DNA from: Paenibacillaceae bacterium
GTDB lineage: Bacteria > Bacillota > Bacilli > Paenibacillales > NBRC-103111
NCBI GenBank assembly: GCA_029256185.1
Contig: JAQSYI010000050.1
Coordinates: 1-64,000, forward strand
Length of the DNA: 64,000 nucleotides
Reading direction: 5' to 3'
Under the pieces are notes generated by a model. The model worked only from the letters and a program-made list of their open reading frames with translations. It was not told the DNA's origin and ran no database searches. Positions within the stretch are counted from its first letter, which is position 1, and each line of letters begins with the position of its first letter. Both the position numbers and the translations under genes were made by a program. Below, piece by piece: positions 17,367-26,333 of this stretch.

Positions 17367-18444
17367 CCTTGATCGCCTGTTCGATAAATGTATTGTCTAC
17401 AACTTTGGAAACATCAATTTTTTTACGGATAGTTTTCTGGTCGAATTGAAAATCAGCTGTCTTCTGCTGTTGCTCAATCACTTCCTTGGAGATGGGAAGA
17501 TTGATCGGCTGGGCCCGCTTCCTCAGTTCCTGAATAACCGCAGCATTGACCTGAAATTGCTCCGCATACAGCTTGTTGGCTTCCTCCAGATGAGTGCCCT
17601 CCCAAACCCGCGCCTGCTCATATACCTTCAGGAAAGCGGTCACCAGATCGGGATGCTCCTGAGCCAGCTTGGTCCGGGCGATCAGGAAGGAGGGGGACAG
17701 CACACCCAGGGTCTGGCCGTCTGTCAGCACCGTACCCTTGCCGGATATCACATTGGTGGTAATATACGGATCCCAAGTGGCCCAAGCGTCCACGCCTCCG
17801 GTTTCAAAGGCGGGCTGGGCTTCATTGGGCTGCAGCTGGATGATCTCCAGATCCGTAGGCTTCAGACCGGCTTTGTCCAGACCGAGATACAGGAAGTTAA
17901 AGGCGTTGCTGCCTTTGGCCACCGCTACCTTCTTGCCCTTCAGCTCCTCAATCTTGGTAATCTTGCTGCCCTTGGGCACGATGATCGCCACATTGGTCTT
18001 GCCGTCGATGATCTGGGAAATCTCGGTGAAGCCGATATCCGCCGCCTGAGCAGTGACAACAGGCAGATTGCCGAGACCGGCGAAATCAAGACGGTTGGCG
18101 GCGATCGCCTCGGTCATAGGCGGGCCGCTCTGGAATTCCGCCCACTCCACCTTCACCCCCACCTTGGCGTATTCCTCCTCGAACCAGCCCTTCTTGCGGG
18201 CCAGGGAATAAGGACCGGGACCAGGCTGAATGCCAAGGGTAACCGTCAGGCCTTCATGGCTGCTTTTGGCTGCGGCAGAGGCTTGGGCGCTGGGGGATGC
18301 CGCCGGCGCCGATGAGGCGGGAGCGGCGGAGGGGCTGCCGGATGGAGAAGCGGAGCTCCCGCTGCCGTTGCTGCCGCATCCGGCCGCAAGGAAGGCCAAG
18401 GCTGTTAAAAGGGTGACCACACTGTTTTTTCTGAAACGTTGCAT
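17341..18444 (-). CDS. Substrate-binding lipoprotein, SsuA/TauA/NrtA-like
   Basis: Lipoprotein of 367 residues: signal peptide with lipobox FLAAGCGSN, a Ser/Ala/Pro-rich linker (about 24-58), then a two-lobe domain of the NMT1/SsuA type containing LGIQPGPGPYSLARKKGW and ATWDPYITTN. Family members bind sulfonates, taurine, nitrate or thiamine precursors; the sequence does not fix the ligand. AAAGGAGG lies upstream of the ATG. It follows the ATPase gene by 88 bp and overlaps the first permease. Confidence 0.9.
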   Translation of the reverse strand: MQRFRKNSVVTLLTALAFLAAGCGSNGSGSSASPSGSPSAAPASSAPAASPSAQASAAAKSSHEGLTVTLGIQPGPGPYSLARKKGWFEEEYAKVGVKVEWAEFQSGPPMTEAIAANRLDFAGLGNLPVVTAQAADIGFTEISQIIDGKTNVAIIVPKGSKITKIEELKGKKVAVAKGSNAFNFLYLGLDKAGLKPTDLEIIQLQPNEAQPAFETGGVDAWATWDPYITTNVISGKGTVLTDGQTLGVLSPSFLIARTKLAQEHPDLVTAFLKVYEQARVWEGTHLEEANKLYAEQFQVNAAVIQELRKRAQPINLPISKEVIEQQQKTADFQFDQKTIRKKIDVSKVVDNTFIEQAIKDAAKEPKS

Positions 18445-18532
18445 AACTACAAATCCTCCTTTTGGATTGATCCAATTTGAATGAGCGTTTTATGATAGAT
18501 AATCTGGATGACATGAATCAGGGAAAGCCGTC

Positions 18533-19309
18533 TTATATCCCGGCGCTGTCCGCAAGCTCCAGCTCTTCCACCTTTTCGAACTCGCTTAGCACCTTATGCC
18601 GAAGCTGCTGGAAGGCATTGCTCGCTTTCCTGCGGGGATGGGCCAGCTCAATATGCTGGATGCTCTGGATTTGGCCGGGCCGGGCGTTCATAACCACCAC
18701 TCTTTCCGCCAGAAAAACCGCCTCGTCCAGATCATGGGTAACAAACAGCATGGTCGTTTTATTGGACTGCCATATATCCAGCAGCACCTCCTGCATATGG
18801 GACCGGGTAAAGGCATCCAATGCTCCGAAGGGTTCATCCAGCAACAGCACCTTGGGATTGCGGAGGAGAGCCCGGGCAATAGCGACCCGCTGGGCCATTC
18901 CGCCGGAGAGCTCCCGGGGATAGGACTTGGCGAATCCCTTCAGGCGGACAAGCTCGATAAGCTCCTCCACCCTGGAGCGGATTTCCGGTTTCTTCAAGGA
19001 AAGATTGCCGGCGATATTCTTCTCTACACTAAGCCAGGGAAACAGCCGGGGCTCTTGAAAAATAACTCCTCTCTCGATACTGGGCCCTTTGACAGGGGTG
19101 CCGTTCAAGAGCACCTGTCCCTCGTAATCATCATCCAACCCGGCAATGATCTTTAGCAGCGTACTTTTTCCGCAGCCGCTGGGACCGATGATGGTGATGA
19201 ATTCCCCTTGGCCTACCTCCAGTTGGATATGATGCAAGGCTTTGACCTGTCCTTGTGGAGTAATGAAGGTTTTGTTGAGACCGGCGATTTGCAGGATTGG
19301 GACTCCCAT
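18533..19309 (-). CDS. ABC transporter ATPase, SsuB/TauB-like
   Basis: Cytoplasmic ATPase of 258 residues with Walker A GPSGCGKST (near residue 45), Q-loop IFQEPRLFPW, signature LSGGMAQRVAIARALL, Walker B VLLLDEPFGALD and the switch His in FVTHDLDEAV. The Q-loop and signature are typical of sulfonate, taurine and nitrate importers. The ATG at 19309 has AAAGGAG upstream. It is the first gene of a five-gene operon (ATPase, binding protein, two permeases, amidohydrolase) and is preceded by a near-consensus promoter at 19421-19450. Confidence 0.92.
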   Translation of the reverse strand: MGVPILQIAGLNKTFITPQGQVKALHHIQLEVGQGEFITIIGPSGCGKSTLLKIIAGLDDDYEGQVLLNGTPVKGPSIERGVIFQEPRLFPWLSVEKNIAGNLSLKKPEIRSRVEELIELVRLKGFAKSYPRELSGGMAQRVAIARALLRNPKVLLLDEPFGALDAFTRSHMQEVLLDIWQSNKTTMLFVTHDLDEAVFLAERVVVMNARPGQIQSIQHIELAHPRRKASNAFQQLRHKVLSEFEKVEELELADSAGI

Positions 19310-19420
19310 TGACTTTAGGCTCCTTTGGCTATATTAACAAATTATCGCATAGGTTTACTTGGTTTTTAACATCACAGAACTCCTCGTTTACTGCACACAA
19401 CAAAGGTGCTGATGGGTATC

Positions 19421-19450
19421 ACTATAATTCTCCCCAATCCGCTATGTCAA
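19421..19450 (-). promoter_or_regulatory. Promoter of the SsuB-like importer operon
   Basis: On the minus strand TTGACA (19450-19445), an 18-bp spacer and TATAGT (19426-19421) make a strong vegetative-type promoter, giving a leader of about 105 bases before the ATPase ATG. Confidence 0.75.
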
Positions 19451-19570
19451 GCAAAAATGTATGAAATCTTTTGAAACATTGACGCCTGCCCCTCTTAAGA
19501 ATAGAATTGCCCGACAGCACAATCTGCTGGACAGCCTGCAGGACGATGGCGGACTTAACCGGGAAAAGGA

Positions 19571-19599
19571 TTGACAACCCATTAGGCGAAGCCTAAAAT
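19571..19599 (+). promoter_or_regulatory. Orphan promoter-like element with operator palindrome
   Basis: TTGACA (19571-19576), a 17-bp spacer and TAAAAT (19594-19599). The spacer contains the palindrome TTAGGC-GAA-GCCTAA (19582-19596). No plus-strand gene follows, so it would drive a small or antisense RNA into the cydC 3' region, or it may be fortuitous. Confidence 0.35.
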
Positions 19600-19758
19600 A
19601 ATGAGTAATATATAAGACAAGGTGTCCATATCGGTACTTATCATAATTTAATACACACTATTCGTATTGGTTTTATATATATTCCTGAGCCGGATAGCTG
19701 CAGGCGGCATGACTGCCAAGGCTTAATGCTCCGCTGGCGCGAGCGATTGCACAGACGC

Positions 19759-19808
19759 GGGGAGAGGCAAGTGCAGGACAGCCGCAGCTATCCATCTTGC
19801 CTCTCCCC
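19759..19808 (-). terminator. Long-stem hairpin downstream of cydC
   Basis: GGGGAGAGGCAAG (19759-19771) pairs with CTTGCCTCTCCCC (19796-19808), a 13-bp perfect stem six bases past the cydC stop codon. No T run follows on the minus strand; it is probably the end of the cyd transcript. Confidence 0.65.
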
Positions 19809-19813
19809 GGTCA

Positions 19814-21595
19814 CTACCCCGCCCACTCCGGTTCCTGCCGCTGCAGCTGGAACAATCGCCAATAATCGCCGCGGCGGGCCAATAGCTCCTCATGGGTGCC
19901 CCGCTCTGAGATCCGCCCCTGGCGGAGAACGAGAATCTCGTCCATCTGCTCCAAGCCGCTTAGCTTGTGGGTGATCCACAACACTGTTTTACCCTGCAAC
20001 ACTGGCTCCAGCTGCTGTATAAAAGCCCGCTCCGTCACCGGATCCAGCCCGGTTGTCGGCTCATCGAACAACAGCACCGGCGCATCCCGCAGCAGGGCCC
20101 GGGCCAGCGCCAGCCGCTGCCGCTCCCCGCCCGAGAGCATGGCTCCCCATTCTCCGATCAGCGTATCGTAACCCTGGGGCAGACTGATAATCGTGTCATG
20201 GATCAAAGCCAGCTTCGCCGCCTGCTCTACCTGCTCATCAGCCGCATCATGCCTGCCCAATAGGAGATTATCCCGCACTGTTTCGTTGAACAGCTGAATG
20301 CTTTGGGAGACAACGGCAAACCGGGCCCGCACCTCTTCACCCGGCAAGCTGTTCAGATCATAACCGCCAAGCGTAATGGAACCCGACTGATAAGGCCGGA
20401 GCTTCAAGAGGAGCTGGAGAATGGAGCTTTTGCCTGCGCCGCTTTCTCCCACCACCGCAATCCTCGCGCCCCGGGGCAGCTCCAGACTGAAGTCCGACAA
20501 TGCAGCAGGCTCGCGCTCCCCGTAATGGAAGGACACAGCCTCCATCCGAATAGGGAAGCCGTCTGCCGGAAGACGGGAACTCTCCTCTTCACAGGAGGCG
20601 CCATAGCCGCCCGCGGGAGAAGCATTCGCCGGAGAGTCCCCATCACCGTCTGCCAACCGAAACAGCCGCGCCGCGGCTGCCATGGTTGTGCCGAACTGCT
20701 GGAAGGTCTGGGGCAGGGGCGCCACTGCTTCGAAGGTGGCCAGCGCTACCATAGCCAGGACCGGCAGATACATGCCGTTCAGCGCCTCTGCAGCCACCAG
20801 AGGAACGGCAGCGAGCATAATCAGCCACATGGCCAAGTGGGTGCACGCCACCATAAGGCCCGAAGTGACGGCAGCGGTGCGGTTCTGCCCGCTCTGAATG
20901 GCGCTGATCCCGCGCTGCGTCTCCTCCATTCTGGCAGCGGCCGTGTCAGCCTGACCGTAGATGATCAGCTCCGGCAGACCCATGATCAGATCTGCAGCAT
21001 CCGCGTACAGTTCTGCCCGCTGCTTCACCATCTCCTGTCCCCGCTTGAGGCCGGAGAGGTGAGCGGCCAAGGGCACGCCCACTCCCGCCAGCACAAGCAT
21101 GACGGCAAGTATTGCGCCAAAACGCAGATCATAAGCCGCCGCTATGCCGATGCCCAGCATGCTGCACAGGACAGCCACAGCAGGCGGCGCGAGCACCCGC
21201 AGATACAGATTCTGCAGCTCGTTCACATCGCTCACCACCGAGCTTAGCACATCGCCGCTTCTGCGGTTTTCCAGCAATTCGGTGCCCCGCGGCTCAATGC
21301 GGCCGTACAGCCACGTGCGCATGGAGGAGAGGATGCGGAAGGTCACATCATGGGACACCAGCCGCTCCACATAGCGGAATACTCCCCGGGACAGACCGAA
21401 GAAGCGCACGCCCACGATGGGAACCCAGAGCAACAGAACCGTCTCCGGCCGCAGGGCCGCTTTGGCAATCAGATACCCGGAGGTGCCCATCAGCCCGATG
21501 TTGGCCCCAATGGTGAGAAAACCGATAAAAATAGCCAGCAGGGTTCTACCCTTATATCGGCTGACAAACGTTAGACTGCGGCGGAATGTGTTCAT
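19814..21595 (-). CDS. cydC: CydC, ABC exporter subunit for cytochrome bd assembly
   Basis: Membrane ABC half-transporter of 593 residues. The N-terminal transmembrane domain (about 1-310) begins RSLTFVSRYKGRTLL, and the C-terminal ATPase has GESGAGKSS, LSGGERQRLALARALL and VLLFDEPTTGLD. CydDC exports cysteine or glutathione-type thiols needed to assemble cytochrome bd. Its ATG overlaps the cydD stop by four bases (ATGA), showing translational coupling. The cydABDC order supports the assignment. Confidence 0.93.
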   Translation of the reverse strand: MNTFRRSLTFVSRYKGRTLLAIFIGFLTIGANIGLMGTSGYLIAKAALRPETVLLLWVPIVGVRFFGLSRGVFRYVERLVSHDVTFRILSSMRTWLYGRIEPRGTELLENRRSGDVLSSVVSDVNELQNLYLRVLAPPAVAVLCSMLGIGIAAAYDLRFGAILAVMLVLAGVGVPLAAHLSGLKRGQEMVKQRAELYADAADLIMGLPELIIYGQADTAAARMEETQRGISAIQSGQNRTAAVTSGLMVACTHLAMWLIMLAAVPLVAAEALNGMYLPVLAMVALATFEAVAPLPQTFQQFGTTMAAAARLFRLADGDGDSPANASPAGGYGASCEEESSRLPADGFPIRMEAVSFHYGEREPAALSDFSLELPRGARIAVVGESGAGKSSILQLLLKLRPYQSGSITLGGYDLNSLPGEEVRARFAVVSQSIQLFNETVRDNLLLGRHDAADEQVEQAAKLALIHDTIISLPQGYDTLIGEWGAMLSGGERQRLALARALLRDAPVLLFDEPTTGLDPVTERAFIQQLEPVLQGKTVLWITHKLSGLEQMDEILVLRQGRISERGTHEELLARRGDYWRLFQLQRQEPEWAG

Positions 21596-23697
21596 CCTGC
21601 CACCTCCTTGTCCGGCCCGGGCGACACGAAGGAGACGGCCTGAACCGGCTTGGCAGGCATAAATCCTGTTGCCGCCCCAAGGCTGTCAGCTGCGGCTGCT
21701 CCCGAATGAACCGCTGCCGCCACCATGGCCGCATACTTGCCGCCCTGCCGCAGCAGCTCATCGGGCTTGCCCGCTTCGGTGATCTCCCCCTCCTGCAGCA
21801 CAACAAGCCAATCCGCAGCGCGGACTGTATCCAGCCGGTGCGCGGCCATGATCACGGTGCGTCCGCCGAACAGCTCACTCCAGGCCGATTGCACCAGCGC
21901 TTCATTATGCAGGTCAAGCTGCGCCGTGGGCTCGTCCAGCAGCAGCACCGGCGCATCCTTCAGGAGCGACCGGGCAATGGCCAGCCGCTGCATCTGCCCG
22001 CCGCTCAGCCGGACCGCTTCCCCAATCCGCGTATCATAACCCCGGGGCAGTACGCGAATGAACTCGTCTGCCTGGGCCCGCCGGCTGGCTTCCAGCACTT
22101 CCTCCATGGTTGCATCCGGCCGTCCCAGACGGATATTATCGGCAATCGTTCCCTGGAACAGATGGGTGCGCTGGGCGACCACCGCCAGCTGCTTGCGCCA
22201 CCAGCCGATGGATAGCTCGGCCATATCCACGCCGTTGATAAGAATCGCACCTTCCACCGGACGGATAAAGCCCTGCACCAGCTCAAGCAGCGTGCTTTTG
22301 CCGGCCCCGGTGGGTCCGATGAGCGCCACCTTTTGTCCTGCCCGAATGGTCAGATTGATGCCGGAGAGTGCAGCCGGACGGACCGGGGACGGCTTCGCTT
22401 CCCGGGCTTCCCCGGCAGACTCCTGGGCTGCAGGAGACGAAGCGTTCTCCGGGACCGTCATACTCTCCTCGGGATACCGGAAGCTCACGCCCTCCAGCCG
22501 GATCTCATATCCACCGGATTTACCGCGGGCACCGCTCACATTCCCCCGGCCACTCCCGCCGCGAACAGCTGCAGGCTCTGCTCGGCCTGCACCAGCTCCC
22601 GCATCTGCTCCGTCTACAGCTCCTACATCTGCTGCACCAGCTCCTGAATCTACTGCTTCAGCTCCCGCATCTGCTCCGCCTTCAACAGGCTTCCCGCTTC
22701 CCGCTTCCGCCTCAAGCGTCCGCGCCCCCTCCCGCTCGGTCCATCCCGGCGGCTCCTGCTCCAGCAGGTCGAGAATCCGCTCCGCCGCGACTCTGCCGTT
22801 AGCGCCCGTATGAAACTGAGTGCCCAACGCCCGCACCGGTCCATAGAACTCGGGAGCCAGCAGCAGCACACAATAGGCGTTGTAGAAGGCAATCCCGCCG
22901 TCGATGAGCCGCAGTCCCAGGAATACCGCCACAATGGCCGTGCACAGCGTTGCGAACAGCTCCATGACGAAGGCGGACATAAACGCCAGCCGCAGCGTCC
23001 CCATGGTCGCCTTGCGGTGCTCCTCACCGATCCGGGCGATAATCTCCAGCTGGGACCGGCTCCGGTTGAAGATCCTAAGCGTAGGCAGCCCCCGCACCAC
23101 ATCATGGAAATGCGCGCTCAGGACGCCCAGCTTCTTGTATTGCAGCTTTGTCTTCGCTTTGGTGGTCATGCCGATGAGAATCATGAAGAAAATCAATAAG
23201 GGCAAGGTAACAGCCAGGATCAGCGCCGTGGTCCAATCCAGCCGCAATACAGCGCATAACACCGCCACCGGAATGAGGGCAGCCAGCGCCGCCTGGGGAA
23301 TATACCGGGCCAGGAACGTCTCCAGCTGCTCCACCCCTTCGTACAGGGCGGCAATCAGCTCCCCGCTGCGTTCCTTCTTGGCGGCTTGCGGTCCCAGCTC
23401 AATCAGCTTGCGCACCATACGGTTGCGCAGCTCCTCTTTTACCCTGGCGGCCATAGCTGTAGAGATCCACTCTCCGGCAATATGCACAAGCGCCCGCAGG
23501 ATAATCCAGCCAAGCAGAACCATAAGAGCAGGGAGGAGCTGCTTAAGCCCCTCCCCGTCCAGAAAAGCGCGGTCCGTAATTCCGGCGAGCCAGACCGCTT
23601 CCAATATGATGAAGATTCCTCCGGCCAGTCCCAGACCTATGCTGGCAACAAGCAGTTTCCGGGCCGCCGGAGCGGTCATGAACAGTTTCTTCATCAT
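21592..23697 (-). CDS. cydD: CydD, ABC exporter subunit for cytochrome bd assembly
   Basis: Half-transporter of 701 residues, roughly 110-120 longer than usual. The transmembrane domain covers about 1-320; the ATPase has GPTGAGKST, LSGGQMQRLAIARSLL and VLLLDEPTAQLD. The extra length is an Ala/Gly/Asp-rich linker (about 330-395) between the two domains, partly encoded by a 21-bp tandem repeat (22594-22680), followed by a Pro/Ala-rich insert before the ATPase. The gene begins two bases after the cydB stop and overlaps cydC. The linker is probably disordered and tolerated; the catalytic motifs are intact. Confidence 0.92.
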   Translation of the reverse strand: MMKKLFMTAPAARKLLVASIGLGLAGGIFIILEAVWLAGITDRAFLDGEGLKQLLPALMVLLGWIILRALVHIAGEWISTAMAARVKEELRNRMVRKLIELGPQAAKKERSGELIAALYEGVEQLETFLARYIPQAALAALIPVAVLCAVLRLDWTTALILAVTLPLLIFFMILIGMTTKAKTKLQYKKLGVLSAHFHDVVRGLPTLRIFNRSRSQLEIIARIGEEHRKATMGTLRLAFMSAFVMELFATLCTAIVAVFLGLRLIDGGIAFYNAYCVLLLAPEFYGPVRALGTQFHTGANGRVAAERILDLLEQEPPGWTEREGARTLEAEAGSGKPVEGGADAGAEAVDSGAGAADVGAVDGADAGAGAGRAEPAAVRGGSGRGNVSGARGKSGGYEIRLEGVSFRYPEESMTVPENASSPAAQESAGEAREAKPSPVRPAALSGINLTIRAGQKVALIGPTGAGKSTLLELVQGFIRPVEGAILINGVDMAELSIGWWRKQLAVVAQRTHLFQGTIADNIRLGRPDATMEEVLEASRRAQADEFIRVLPRGYDTRIGEAVRLSGGQMQRLAIARSLLKDAPVLLLDEPTAQLDLHNEALVQSAWSELFGGRTVIMAAHRLDTVRAADWLVVLQEGEITEAGKPDELLRQGGKYAAMVAAAVHSGAAAADSLGAATGFMPAKPVQAVSFVSPGPDKEVAG
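22594..22680. repeat. 21-bp tandem repeat inside cydD
   Basis: Four copies of an AGCTCCNNNATCTGCTNC-type unit start at 22594, 22618, 22639 and 22660 (plus-strand reading). The period is a multiple of three (24, 21, 21), so copy-number change keeps the cydD frame. They encode alternating Gly, Ala and Asp in the CydD linker. Confidence 0.7.
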
Positions 23698-23698
23698 A

Positions 23699-24709
23699 TC
23701 AGTAGTCCAGATGATCGTTGATGCTGACCCGCTTGCGGAAGGCCCAGTACGTCCAGCCCTGATAGAGAATCACCAGCGGCACCGTGCACAATGCGATCAC
23801 CGTCATCACCTTCAGCGTGTATTCGTTGGAGGCGGCGTTGTGGATCGTGAGGTTCCAGTCCGGATTAAGCGAGCTGATCATCACCCGGGGGAACAGACAG
23901 TTGAATACCGTAACCGTAGACAATACAATCGTAACTCCGGTCATCACAAAGGCCCAGCCCTCCCGTCTGGCCTTCAGGAAAAAGCGCACGGACACCAGCG
24001 CAATCCCCGCCAGAATCGGCACTGTCCCCGGGTTAATCCCTTCCTGCGTGAACATATCCGTCTCGAAGTAGCTCAGAATAACGAACAGCAGCACCATTAC
24101 CGTAGTCGCTGCCCCGATTTTCATGGCCACCTGGCGGGCTTTCTCCCGCAGCGGCTCCTCCGTCTTGAGCGACAGGAACAAGGCTCCGTGCAGCAGGAAC
24201 AGAAGCACCACGCTCACCCCGGCGGTAACGGAATACACACTGATCAGATCCCAGAAGGAACCCACATAATTCATATTCTCATCAATGGGCACACCCCGCA
24301 TCAGATTGGCCAGCGCCACGCCCCACAGCAGGGGAGGAAGCAGACTCCCGGTGAAAATCACCCAATCCCAGGTGCTGCGCCAACGGGGATTATCCAGCTT
24401 GCTGCGGAACTCGAAGGATACGCCGCGGCCGATCAGGGCCAGCAGCATCAGGAACAGCGCCATATAGAACCCGCTGAACAAGGTGGCGTACCAATGGGGG
24501 AAAGCCGCGAACATGGCTCCGCCCGCCGTAATCAGCCAGACCTCGTTACCGTCCCAGAAAGGTCCGATCGTATTAATAATGACCCGGCGCTCCACATCCT
24601 TCTTGCCCAGAAAGGGCATCAGCATGCCTACGCCAAAGTCGAAGCCCTCCAGAAAGAAGAAGCCGACGAACAGCACGGTAATCAGAACAAACCATAGGGT
24701 TTCATACAT
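23699..24709 (-). CDS. cydB: Cytochrome bd quinol oxidase subunit II
   Basis: Integral membrane subunit of 336 residues with eight or so helices. It begins MYETLWFVLITVLFVGFFFLEGFDFGVGML, the hallmark start of CydB (LEGFDFGVG), and contains GPFWDGNEVWL. It pairs with CydA in the terminal oxidase that reduces oxygen to water with quinol electrons at low oxygen. The frame extends to 24745, but the family alignment puts the start at 24709. It lies 78 bp after cydA. Confidence 0.93.
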   Translation of the reverse strand: MYETLWFVLITVLFVGFFFLEGFDFGVGMLMPFLGKKDVERRVIINTIGPFWDGNEVWLITAGGAMFAAFPHWYATLFSGFYMALFLMLLALIGRGVSFEFRSKLDNPRWRSTWDWVIFTGSLLPPLLWGVALANLMRGVPIDENMNYVGSFWDLISVYSVTAGVSVVLLFLLHGALFLSLKTEEPLREKARQVAMKIGAATTVMVLLFVILSYFETDMFTQEGINPGTVPILAGIALVSVRFFLKARREGWAFVMTGVTIVLSTVTVFNCLFPRVMISSLNPDWNLTIHNAASNEYTLKVMTVIALCTVPLVILYQGWTYWAFRKRVSINDHLDY

Positions 24710-24787
24710 AAGAAGTTGCCGCCTCGCTTTCTTAATGTTCTGCAAAACAAGCCGTTATGCAGGTACGGTCGAATGCCCCGTCTCCCC

Positions 24788-26146
24788 TCAATGCCCGTGC
24801 AGGCCGCCGCCGGCCGCTGCGCCCTTGCGGATAAAATGCACAAACAAATACACAAGCGCAGCAGCCAGAATGCCGTAAATCACCGTAAACCCGATCAGCG
24901 AGGTCAGCACCATGCCTGCGGAAACGGTGGGAGAGACCCCGTCTGCCGTCTTCTGCAAGCCAAAGACTACCCACGGCTGCCTGCCCACCTCCGTCATGAT
25001 CCAACCGAAGGTATTGGCGATAAAAGGAAGGGCAATGGCCCAGACCATGATCTTCAGATAGCGGATATTGCGCTCCACCCGGTTGCGCGCCACAGCGATG
25101 ATCCCGTACAAGGCCAGCAAAATCATCAGCGTGCCTGCGCCAACCATAATGCGGAAGCTCCAGAATGTGGTTCTGACCGGCGGTATGTAATCTCCCGGGC
25201 CGTACTTGGCCTGGTATTCCTCATTCAGCTGGTTCATGCCCTTCACGCTGCCGTGCAGCTTATTGTAGGCCAGAATGCTGAGCGCAGTGGGAATCTGCAC
25301 CTCTGCGGAGTTTTCCTTGAGCTTAGGGTCGATGATGGCGAACAGCGTGAACGGCGCTTTGTCTCCCGTTGTGTTCCACAGCCCTTCGGATGCGGCCATC
25401 TTCATGGGCTGGGAGACAATCAGATGCTGGGCCTGGCTATGGCCTACAGTCGCCACCATGATGCTTGCCACCATCGCCACCACAATCGCAATGTTAAAAG
25501 AAGGCCGGAACACCTCCGCCTCCTGCTTGCGGACCAGCTTGAAGGCGCTTATGCCCGCCATGAAGAACGCCCCCGTGGCAAGCGCCCCGAAGATAACGTG
25601 GGGGAACTCCAGCCACAGCTGCTTGCTGGTCAGCAAGGCAAAGAAGTCGGTCATCTCCGCCCGGCCGTTACGGATTTCCATGCCCACCGGCTCCTGCATG
25701 AAGGAGTTGGCCGTCAGAATCCATAACGCCGACAGCGTTGTGCCCAGAGCCACCAGCCAGATGGAGGCCAGATGCACCTTCTTGTTCAGCTTATCCCAGC
25801 CGAAGATCCATACCCCCAGGAAGGTGGACTCCATGAAGAAGGACACCAATGCCTCCACCGCAAGCGGTCCGCCGAATACGGCACCCACATAGCGGGAATA
25901 ATCGGACCAGTTCATCCCGAACTGGAACTCCTGCATAATGCCCGTTACTACGCCCACGGCAAAATTGAGCAGAAACAGCTTCCCCCAGAATTGCGCCATT
26001 CTCTTGTAATTCTCGTCATTCTTGAATACGTATACCGTGTTCATCACCGCAATCAGAAACACCAAGCCGATTGACAGCGGTACGAACAGAAAATGGTACA
26101 CGGTAGTAATCCCAAACTGCCACCTTGAGAGATCCAGTTGATCCAA
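24788..26146 (-). CDS. cydA: Cytochrome bd quinol oxidase subunit I (TTG start)
   Basis: Membrane subunit of 452 residues carrying the haems. It shows LSRWQFGITTVYHFLFVPLSIG at the N-terminus, with the haem-ligand His in VYHFLF, and GWIMTEVGRQPWVVFGLQ. The long quinol-loop extension seen in enteric CydA is not evident. Homologues begin right at the segment DQLDLSRWQF; the codon there is TTG (26146-26144), preceded by AGAGGAG at about 10 bases, so I take TTG as the start rather than the ATG at 26191. It is first in cydABDC and preceded by an Fnr-type site at -41.5 relative to the predicted transcription start. Confidence 0.92.
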   Translation of the reverse strand: MDQLDLSRWQFGITTVYHFLFVPLSIGLVFLIAVMNTVYVFKNDENYKRMAQFWGKLFLLNFAVGVVTGIMQEFQFGMNWSDYSRYVGAVFGGPLAVEALVSFFMESTFLGVWIFGWDKLNKKVHLASIWLVALGTTLSALWILTANSFMQEPVGMEIRNGRAEMTDFFALLTSKQLWLEFPHVIFGALATGAFFMAGISAFKLVRKQEAEVFRPSFNIAIVVAMVASIMVATVGHSQAQHLIVSQPMKMAASEGLWNTTGDKAPFTLFAIIDPKLKENSAEVQIPTALSILAYNKLHGSVKGMNQLNEEYQAKYGPGDYIPPVRTTFWSFRIMVGAGTLMILLALYGIIAVARNRVERNIRYLKIMVWAIALPFIANTFGWIMTEVGRQPWVVFGLQKTADGVSPTVSAGMVLTSLIGFTVIYGILAAALVYLFVHFIRKGAAAGGGLHGH

Positions 26147-26200
26147 CGCTCTTCGTCTCCTCTCTATCATAGAGCATCCAAAAAAATCCATTCTAAAATG

Positions 26201-26243
26201 ATTATAAAAAGATTTTTTCTATAAAATAGTGACAGTAATCACA
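26201..26243 (-). promoter_or_regulatory. cydA promoter with Fnr/CRP-type site centred at -41.5
   Basis: Minus-strand TATAAT (26206-26201) predicts a start near 26194. TGTGA-TTACTG-TCACT (26243-26228) matches the TGTGA-N6-TCACA consensus of Bacillus Fnr in 9 of 10 conserved bases and is centred 41.5 bases upstream, the class II activator position. The -35 is poor, as expected for an activated promoter. This fits oxygen-responsive control of cytochrome bd. Confidence 0.65.
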
Positions 26244-26333
26244 GAGCACCCTTCGCCAACCGAAAGTTCGATTTTTTGACACATTTAATCTCTCCGGGTC
26301 GAATTCCCCGCAGCTTGCTGCGAGGAGCTTGAT

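Larger units (their letters stand above)
19310..19813. other. 504-bp intergenic region with opposed promoters and a terminator
   Basis: No protein gene is supported here. It holds the minus-strand promoter of the importer operon (19421-19450), an unexplained plus-strand promoter-like element with an internal palindrome (19571-19599), and a 13-bp stem-loop after cydC (19759-19808). I looked for S-box and T-box leader motifs upstream of the importer and saw none. Confidence 0.6.

Noticed and set aside
19310..19570. S-box or T-box riboswitch upstream of the sulfonate-type importer
   Set aside because: The leader of about 105 bases lacks the conserved S-box and T-box words, and is too short for either.
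22904..24697. 597-codon plus-strand open frame opposite cydD/cydB
   Set aside because: It is antisense to well-supported cyd genes, is rich in His/Gln/Arg as expected of a mirror frame, and has no recognisable domain.
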